A stretch of 64,000 bases of DNA, from contig MU270065.1 in the NCBI GenBank assembly GCA_021432635.1, positions 248,001 to 312,000 on the forward strand, given 5' to 3'. The notes beneath the pieces are model-generated. The model saw nothing but the letters and a program-made list of their open reading frames with translations, ran no database searches and had not been told where the DNA came from. Positions 34,020 through 41,700 of the stretch are shown piece by piece; within the stretch, counting starts at the first letter, position 1, and each line of letters starts with the position of its first letter. This DNA comes from Thozetella sp. PMI_491 (taxonomy: Eukaryota; Ascomycota; Sordariomycetes; Chaetosphaeriales; Chaetosphaeriaceae). The position numbers and the translations under genes were made by a program.

Positions 34020-35041
34020 AGCTCCGCCGCGAAGTAAACAGGCATTTATCTATAGCGTGGTCGTGGCCCTCACATATTTTGTCCTTTGGCGGCAAATTGG
34101 GCCCGGTGGGTAGCCGACAAAGTGGCAGCAGTGTGATGCAGCTTGGGAACCTGGTGAGGCGAGCAGCGGGACTGACGTGCTGAACTCGATCCACTCTGTT
34201 GGCCGGCTCCTTACGTAAGGCAAGCCAGCCGCGCGGCTCAGTAGCGTATCAGTTAATTGGCAAGTCCTTATGGAGTTTTAGCTACTCTGTACCTATAACT
34301 CGGGCTGGCTGGTTGACAGAGCCCAGCCATTGAGGTATCTACAGCTGCCTAAAACGCTGGAGAGAACTCCCGCAGGTGCCTCAAATTTGGCTTTCGTAAG
34401 GAATTTCGATGGAACTGTCTAATAGGACAACTGGAAGAGTTGGAAATTATGGGCAAAGGCAAGGTTTGCGCTGGTGTCCTCTCCGCCTGGCATGGCCAAG
34501 TCGACATTGCTACAACATTTGGGTTGGGCTGTCACGCACAGGGAACAAGGCAAGGAACCACATGTTTGGTTAGGAAGAAGTAGCCAAACGACACGAAGGA
34601 GAGGCTTTCGTATCTTCCGCCTCTCAAGGGTTACACTCCGCACATCCTACGAAGCAAAGAAAAGGATTTGCTGCGTAGTTCGCGGAAGCAGAACATAAAA
34701 AGTGGCATTGCTGACGTCTCTGCTACTGGGAGGGCAGGCCGTGCATGATATGCGCGAAAGACCTACCTTGGAAGCCATACAGACAAGTTGCCTGCGGTCG
34801 GTGACTGGTCTACGGCCATCTCTGGTTACCACTGCCACCAATGTCGGCCCGACGCAAGCGTTATGTGTCCACCTCGGCGGGGGCAGGATGCTGGGCTTGC
34901 AGAATCCATTATTCTGTGAGCTCTCCAAGCGAGAGGTCTGATGGAGATGTGGGCCACGATGGGTCAGTCTTCTTGAACCCTGTAGCCCTTCTTCCGCGTG
35001 GCTTTAGTGCCATGACTGGGCGGTTGGACTTCGACGAGTTC
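34020..35041. other. Intergenic region upstream of the tRNA gene
   Basis: About 1 kb with no supportable protein gene. It includes the promoter of the minus-strand DUF1746 gene. Short ORFs on both strands lack domains. Confidence 0.5.
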
Positions 35042-35202
35042 GGGATCTTGGCGCAGTTGGCTGTAAGTCACCCTGGAGCTCGGTTTCTGCAACCTAAGCT
35101 AACTCCTCTTGCAGAGCGCGTAGGTCTCATACACTGTTGTGTGTGATCTGATCAAAGATCAGAGCTATCCTGAGGTCGTGAGTTCGAGCCTCACAGGTCC
35201 CA
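35042..35202 (+). tRNA. Elongator tRNA-Met (anticodon CAT) with a D-loop insert and an anticodon-loop intron
   Basis: The acceptor arms GGGATCT (35042-35048) and AGGTCCC (35195-35201) pair with one G-U, and the discriminator base is A35202. The D stem GCGC (35051-35054) pairs with GCGC (35117-35120). The anticodon is CAT at 35128-35130. The T arm GTGAG-TTCGAGC-CTCAC is perfect. The U-U at the base of the anticodon loop is also found in yeast elongator tRNA-Met. Two inserts must be removed to give a 74-nt tRNA. One is 35132-35166 (35 nt) at the normal 37/38 site, containing a 7-bp hairpin. The other is 35063-35114 (52 nt) in the D-loop, with GTAAGT at its start, CTAAC at 35099-35103 and TTGCAG at its end. 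Pol III boxes are present: A box TGGCGCAGTTGG (35049-35060) and B box GTTCGAGCC (35182-35190). Removing exactly GT...AG leaves the common D-loop AGTTGGCTA. Without removal the tRNA cannot fold normally. Confidence 0.85.
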
Positions 35203-35210
35203 TGCTTAGA

Positions 35211-35215
35211 TTTTT
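35211..35215 (+). terminator. Pol III terminator of the tRNA-Met gene
   Basis: A run of five T lies 8 nt after the discriminator base, the normal spacing for an RNA polymerase III stop. No T-run of four or more occurs inside the two inserts, so Pol III could read through both. Confidence 0.75.
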
Positions 35216-35522
35216 GCCACCGCCGGCAGACTCGATAGCTTGATGGTCTGGTATTTGGGGGTTTTTTTTTTTATAAATTGAAAATGAAATAAAAATAGGA
35301 ATGACCAGAGTATATTGACAGGGAAAGAGGCACAGTTCGGACAGGTTGGGAGAGTGGAAAACAAAGAGGTTTGGTGGTGCTCTAGTGCCCGAGGTAGTGT
35401 GTGGGCGGCTCTGCTAAATCCCTGGCTCAGGCTACGTTTGGGTGTGAGGGGGAGGGGCTCTAATTGTATTGGTGGGGTTGAACTTTTGGTAGATCTGGCG
35501 CAGGACGATTTTGGGATTTTGG

Positions 35523-35529
35523 TGACTCA
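35523..35529. promoter_or_regulatory. TGACTCA element, candidate CPC-1/Gcn4 site
   Basis: A perfect TGACTCA lies 109 bp before the PheRS alpha start codon. Gcn4 and its filamentous-fungal counterpart CPC-1 bind TGA(C/G)TCA and activate amino-acid biosynthesis and tRNA-synthetase genes. A 7-mer of this degeneracy is expected about eight times in 64 kb by chance, so position is the main support. Confidence 0.45.
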
Positions 35530-35637
35530 GTCCGATGAGCAAGCTCAACCCAACATCCTCCCCGCAACTCCTTCGACACAAACGCTCGCCAGCGTCGCAC
35601 ATCGCCGAACAGCAAAGCTCGCTAGAAACTCCCAGCC

Positions 35638-37242
35638 ATGGTGGCGGACACAGCCAGCTCCTCTGGGGCCGTGACGCTCCGAATTCTCCAAGCGCTGGAC
35701 AAGTCAGAGCCGGTGCTCTCGAGCGAAGCCTTCCCTGAGCTGCCCTTCACTGAGGTCAAGGCGGCCCTTGACAGCCTCGCTTCGCGCGAGATGGTCAAAT
35801 ATGAGACGATCGATCAAGAAGAAGCCGTCCTCGAGCCGGAAGCCGAACAGATTGCCGCCAATGGAAGCCACGAGGCCCGCGTGTTCGAGGCCCTCCGCCA
35901 GGCCGTCGAGGGCCTGTCGGTACAGGAGTTGGAGAAGGCAGTGGGAGACAAGAACGTCACCACGATCGGCCGGGGCAAGGCCTTCAAGGAGAAATGGATA
36001 CGCAAGACGGCGGACGGCAAGTTCCAGGCGGCGGTAGGTTGTCCCTCTCCTGCAGCCACCAGCGGCTCGCGTGCTGACGAGGACGTACAGGCCAGCTCGA
36101 TAAAAGATGTCACCCGAGAGCAGATTCAGATCGTGCAGAAGACGCGGTCACATCCCGACCCAAAAGTGCTTGCCGACCTCAAGAAGCGCAAGCTCGTCAA
36201 GATGCAGAAGGTCATCAGCTACAAGGCGTTCAAAGGACCCAAGTTTGCGCTTGAGATCACCAAGGAGGAGACGGACCTGACGGCAGACATGATTGCCTCA
36301 GGAGCGTGGAAGAGTGCTACCTTCAAGCCGTACAACTTCAAGGCCCTTGGTGCCGACCAGCACGCCGGCGCTCTGCACCCTCTGAACAAGGTGCGGCACG
36401 AGTTCCGGCAGATCTTCTTCGAGATGGGCTTCGAGGAGATGGCGACGGATCGCTTCGTCGAGTCTGGATTCTGGAACTTTGACGCCCTCTTCGTGCCTCA
36501 GCAGCATCCTGCCCGAGACCTCCAGGACACCTTCTACATCTCGGACCCCAAGGTGGCCGACAAGCCAAGACCCGAGAACGCCGATGACAAGCAAGACTAC
36601 GACGAGTATTGGAACAATACCCGGCAAGTGCATGAGACGGGAAAGTATGACTCAATAGGCTACCGATACCCCTGGTCGCCGGAAGAGTCCCTGCGGCTCG
36701 TTCTCCGTACCCACACCACGGCCATCTCGTCGGCCATGCTCTACAAGCTCGCGTCCCAGAAGGGGCCGGACGGCCGGCCCCCCCCGGCGCGGTACTTCTC
36801 CATCGACCGCGTCTTCCGGAATGAGTCGGTCGACGCCACCCATCTTGCCGAGTTCCACCAGGTAGAGGGCGTCATCGCCGACTACGGGCTTACGTTGGGT
36901 GGCCTCATGGAGTTCATGGAGATCTTCTTCGGAAAGATGGGCATCCAAGACCTGCAGTTCAAGCCGGCGTACAACCCCTACACCGAGCCGAGCATGGAGA
37001 TCTTTAGCTACCACAAGGGGCTTAACAAGCTCGTCGAGATCGGCAACAGCGGCATGTTCCGGCCTGAGATGCTGGAGACCATGGGCTTGCCCAAGGATAT
37101 GAGGGTGTACGGCTGGGGCTTAAGTCTGGAGCGGCCGACCATGATCAAGTACGGCATCTCCAACATCCGGGAGCTGCTCGGCCACAAGGTAGATTTGAAC
37201 TTCATCCAGAAGAACCCCGCCGTGCGGCTGGACAAGGATTAA
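35638..37242 (+). CDS. FRS2: Phenylalanine-tRNA ligase alpha subunit, cytosolic
   Basis: Catalytic alpha subunit of the (alpha-beta)2 synthetase that charges tRNA-Phe. The whole stretch is one open frame, but 36034-36090 has a GT donor (GTAGGT), a GCTGAC branch and a TACAG acceptor, and it encodes a non-conserved GCPSPAATSGSRA peptide. I read it as a 57-nt intron. Exons are then 35638-36033 and 36091-37242, giving 515 aa against 503 in yeast. The N-terminal winged-helix region (1-130) includes KNVTTIGRGKAFKEKW. Class II motif 1 is HPLNKVRHEFRQIFFEMGF (from about residue 228), motif 2 is RYFSIDRVFRNES (from 366) with the downstream HLAEFHQVEG, and motif 3 is GWGLSLERPTMIKYGI (from 473). It acts in the cytosol with the beta subunit, which is not in this window. 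Confidence 0.97.
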   Translation: MVADTASSSGAVTLRILQALDKSEPVLSSEAFPELPFTEVKAALDSLASREMVKYETIDQEEAVLEPEAEQIAANGSHEARVFEALRQAVEGLSVQELEKAVGDKNVTTIGRGKAFKEKWIRKTADGKFQAAVGCPSPAATSGSRADEDVQASSIKDVTREQIQIVQKTRSHPDPKVLADLKKRKLVKMQKVISYKAFKGPKFALEITKEETDLTADMIASGAWKSATFKPYNFKALGADQHAGALHPLNKVRHEFRQIFFEMGFEEMATDRFVESGFWNFDALFVPQQHPARDLQDTFYISDPKVADKPRPENADDKQDYDEYWNNTRQVHETGKYDSIGYRYPWSPEESLRLVLRTHTTAISSAMLYKLASQKGPDGRPPPARYFSIDRVFRNESVDATHLAEFHQVEGVIADYGLTLGGLMEFMEIFFGKMGIQDLQFKPAYNPYTEPSMEIFSYHKGLNKLVEIGNSGMFRPEMLETMGLPKDMRVYGWGLSLERPTMIKYGISNIRELLGHKVDLNFIQKNPAVRLDKD

Positions 37243-38796
37243 GAAGCGAGAGGAGGAAGAGGAGGAAAGCGGGCTGCCCTTGTCTAGACACTCGCTAGAC
37301 CATAGAGGATGCCATAACCTAGAAGTGGGTGCTAAATGCCCTCTGGCATGGTTATTGTATGTACCCCGGCCGGGAAAAGGCGGTGATAGATAAAGCCATC
37401 TTGTTTCTTCTCCTTAGCTTCTTGCGTGGGACCGTTGGTTGGGGCGGCGCCGCCTTCGAGTGGGCGGTGAGGAGTTCGCGCGAGCAAGGGGTTCCGAGGG
37501 GATCGGATGCCGCTCCCGCGGCGTGAGCGATTCTGCCCTGTCCCGCCTGTCCCGGGCCCATTACCTTGACTATTGGTGCCCAGGACTTGCAAAAAAAATT
37601 TGTCGAGACCTCCGGTCCGGATCTCGAGCCGCCCATTCGCCGCAGCTGCGGGATTGCCTACGGCATTGGAGAAGTCGCCATATGCATGTGAAGCAGGAGG
37701 ACGTGCAAAGATTGCATTGGCCAATCGCATCCCCGAGAGCAGCAGAGCTTTCAGGGTCAGCCTCAATATACATGTAGGAGGGTGTTATGCCAAGGCGGGG
37801 TAGATGGCGCATCGCGATGCAAAGGCCCCTTTGGCGAGCTGTAAGCGGCGGCAAATCCCAACGACGTCAGGGGCTCGTGGGGGAATGACAGCTGCTACGG
37901 AAAACAAAGGCGCCCGGGATCATTGGCTCCTCGACCGGCTACAGGGAACGCTAGGGTGACGCATCCGAGAGAATAGAGTGAAGTGTAGCCCGAAAAAACT
38001 TTTCCGGCTCCATGAGTCAGGAAAGGAGGGGAGCTCAAGTGACGGCGGCCGAAGGCAGCTCGGGTTTGCGAGCAACACCAGAGCTGGGCGCTGTAGACTC
38101 ACTATTTTGTACAGTACACTCTCTGTACAGCTATACATCAATATAGACCCAGCGCCAATAAGATCGCTTTGACAACTACAGAATCAGTCATGACACACAA
38201 GTGTACTGGGCCCTTGGAAGCCTATCGACCTGTACTATAAGGTCGAATTGTAGGTATTAATTCGCAATAATGACGGCCCAGTCGGCTCATAATGGCCCCA
38301 GTAGCTCAGCATGACCTGCCTGGCCCGTACCCAGATACTATCTAGAGGAAGTGGAGGAACGTGGATAGAGTCTATGCAGCTATCCGTTACAAAATGACAT
38401 GTCTTGTGACGGGTTGGTTCGAGCAACCTTTGGCTTGCATTACAGCAACTTGGAGGGGCTCCGAAGTAGGACCTCGCCCTGGGAGCTTGCAGGAAAAATT
38501 TCATGCCACAGGGCCGGCAGCTACTGATCTGTGCCACTGTCTAGCGCGTGTCTAGGTGTCGTCCCCGCCAAAAAAGTATAGTGGGGTTTCCGCTTCCACA
38601 TCTTTGGGATATCTCCCCCCAGCTCTTTCTTTCGCCAACAAAACTTTTTGCGTTCGCGATCCCGACGTCAAGACCCGTCAATTGGCCTTACACGGCGGAC
38701 AGGAGACCTCCTGGAGATTCGATCTTCGACTTGACGGAAACTTGGCCTACTTCCGCCCCCCTTTTCGCGACCGCCCTCCCTCTTTCGCGCAGCACG
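37243..38796. other. Intergenic region PheRS alpha to CPS large chain
   Basis: About 1.55 kb without a supportable gene. It contains TGAGTCA at 38013-38019, GTACAGTAC at 38109-38117 with a further TGTACAG near 38123, and a pyrimidine-rich leader shortly before the CPS start. A T-arm-like sequence near 38412-38428 is not a tRNA. Confidence 0.5.
38013..38019. promoter_or_regulatory. TGAGTCA element upstream of CPS, candidate CPC-1/Gcn4 site
   Basis: A perfect palindromic TGASTCA lies about 0.78 kb before the start codon of the arginine-specific CPS gene. Arginine genes are classical targets of cross-pathway control in filamentous ascomycetes. The distance is larger than usual for a core site, so support is positional only. 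Confidence 0.35.
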
Positions 38797-41700
38797 ATGC
38801 CCTCGACTATGTCTCTGGCGGGCCGAGCTCCTGCCCTCCTCCGACATGGCCGCCGGGTACCCGTGCCCCAGCCATTGGCAGCGAGACCCTTCACGTCGGC
38901 CGGTCTGAAGTCGTTCGCCCGGTCGCAGGAACCTGCTTCCAGGGGCCGCGTGATACAAAAGCGCTTCCTTTCTGCAACCGCCGCCGCGAGCTCTGCGGCC
39001 GCGCAGCCCGCGCCGAACCCGAAGGCGTACCTCGACAGCGGCGTGATCAAGCCCCGGGATCACGTAGACGTCAAGAAGGTGCTTGTCGTCGGATCCGGAG
39101 GCCTCGCCATCGGCCAAGCCGGCGAGTTCGACTATTCAGGTACGGGCCCTCCCCCAATCGCAGTGGTGTGGGCGGTGAAGCCATGAGTCACACGACAACC
39201 AGAGCACCTTAGACCAGGGGCTAATAAGGACCCAATTGAACAGGATCGCAAGCCTTGAAGGCTCTCAAGGAAGCTGGTGTCGCCTCGGTCCTCATTAACC
39301 CCAACATCGCCACTATCCAGACGAACCACGTCCTCGCCGACGAGGTCTACTACCTGGTGAGCCACATCGGCCGCCCGACAGCCTAGACCGAGATTGCTAA
39401 CGATATCCCCTCGCCAACAGCCTGTGACACACCAGTATATCGAATATGTCATCCAGAAGGAGAGACCTGATGGCATCTTCCTCAGCTTCGGTGGTCAGAC
39501 CGCCCTCAACCTCGGTGTCGAGCTCGAGAAGAAGGGCACTCTCAAAAAGTACGGCGTGAGGGTTCTAGGCACGAGCGTTCGGACGCTCGAGCTCAGCGAA
39601 GACCGTGACCTCTTCGCGAAGGCCCTGGAGGAGATTAACATTCCTATCGCCAAGTCGATCGCCGTTAACACCGTCGACGAAGCCCTCGATGCTGCTCAGA
39701 AGATCGGCTATCCCATCATCGTCCGTGCCGCTTATGCCCTCGGGGGTCTTGGCTCTGGCTTTGCGAACAACGAGGAGGAGCTCCGCAACATGGCCGCTCG
39801 TTCCCTCACGCTCTCGCCGCAGATTCTGGTCGAGAAGTCGCTCAAGGGCTGGAAGGAGCTCGAGTACGAGGTCGTCCGAGACGCCCAGGACAACTGCATT
39901 ACCGTGTGCAACATGGAGAACTTCGACCCTCTTGGAATCCACACCGGAGACTCCATTGTCGTTGCGCCGAGTCAGACCCTCAGCGATGAGGAGTACCACA
40001 TGCTCCGGTCCGCGGCCATCAAGATTGTCCGCCACCTTGGCGTGGTCGGCGAGTGCAACGTCCAGTATGCTCTTCAGCCCGACGGCTTGGACTATCGCGT
40101 GATCGAGGTGAATGCCCGTCTTAGTCGGTCGTCCGCCCTCGCCTCCAAGGCTACCGGCTACCCCCTGGCCTATACCGCCGCCAAGATCGGCCTCGGCCAC
40201 AGCCTTCCCGAGCTCCCGAACGCTGTGACGAAGACCACGACGGCAAACTTCGAGCCTTCTCTCGACTACATCGTCACTAAGATGCCCAGGTGGGATCTCT
40301 CCAAGTTCCAGCATGTCAAGCGCGATATCGGCAGTGCCATGAAGTCTGTCGGTGAGGTCATGGCCATCGGAAGGACCTTCGAGGAATCCTTCCAGAAGGC
40401 GATTCGCCAGGTCGACCCCAAATTCGTCGGCTTCCAGGGCGACAAGTTCGACGACCTCGACTTCGAGCTCCAGAACCCGACCGATCGCAGGTGGCTGGCC
40501 GTCGGCCAAGCCATGCTGCACGAGAATTACTCGGTCGACAAGGTCCACGAGCTGACGAAGATTGACAAGTGGTTCCTGCACAAGCTACAGAACATTGTGG
40601 ACTGCAACCGGGAGCTGCAGGTTCTCGGCAGCCTTGAGAGCCTCAGGAAAGACCACATCCTCAAGGCTAAGAAGCTCGGGTTCTCTGACAAGCAGATCGC
40701 GATGGCCGTGGGGAGCACAGAGGACAAGGTCCGTGCCCAGAGGTTGGAGTTTGGCGTCCGTCCTTGGGTGAAGAAGATCGACACCCTCGCCGCCGAGTTC
40801 CCGGCCGACACCAACTACCTGTACACCACCTACAACGCCTCTACTCACGATGTTACATTTGAGGACAAGCCGACCGTTATCCTCGGAAGTGGTGTCTACC
40901 GTATCGGCAGCTCCGTCGAGTTCGACTGGTGTGCCGTGAGCGCCACACAGGCTCTGCGCCAGATGGGAGAGAAGACGGTGGTGATCAATGTGAGTATTGC
41001 ACTTTCCTCAAACTCGCCTTCCTTCTCGACATCCCAAGAACCATGGCAGCAACGGACAGACAACGATGGAAGGCACGTCCTGCGTCGCGTGGTATAAATC
41101 CATTTGTCTACTTGATTCGAATTTCCTCTTCTGCCATCTCGCATCTCCTTTCGTCAGAGCTCTCCTTTCGTCTTCGTCGCGTGATCGAGATGAATGCCCT
41201 TCTTAGTCGGTCGTCCGCCCTACAACATAGGCAGGGACAGGAAGCATCAAGCTCGGCGAGTCAGAGAGGCTCTCGAGAAGAAGACATTCCATTGCGAGCT
41301 CTGCGATATCTCGCTCGGCACCAAGCAAAGCCTGCAAGACCATTTGAAGACTCCCAAGCATCTTCGGAAGTCCGATGAGGGCAAGAATCCCTTTGTCTGC
41401 AAGCCTTTTAACCTCGGGTACCACAACAAGAGCAACCTCACTCGTCATGAGAAATCTCTGCACCACCAGCGCAACCTCGAGGCCTACAAGAAGCGTACTC
41501 GTCGCACTCTGGATGGCTCCCTGGAGGATGAGATCAGTCATAACAGCTGGTCACTTTCTTGATGGCCCCCTAGAGGACGATACCAGTTAGTAACCTGGTC
41601 ACCTTCTTGATGGCTCCCTGGAGGATGATGAGAATAGTTACCTTATCACCCTTTTGATGGCTCCCCAGAGGACGATGAGAGTAGTTACCTGGTCATCCTT

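Larger units (their letters stand above)
35203..35637. other. Region between tRNA-Met and PheRS alpha
   Basis: It holds the tRNA terminator, a long T-run at about 35262-35272, and the PheRS alpha promoter and leader. No other gene is seen. Confidence 0.5.

Noticed and set aside
38412-38428. GGTTGGTTCGAGCAACC resembling a tRNA T arm
   Set aside because: The T-loop is out of register with the stem, and no acceptor, D or anticodon arm can be built around it.
39565-40581. 338-aa minus-strand ORF inside the CPS gene
   Set aside because: It is an antisense shadow of the conserved ATP-grasp coding region; composition alone explains the open frame.
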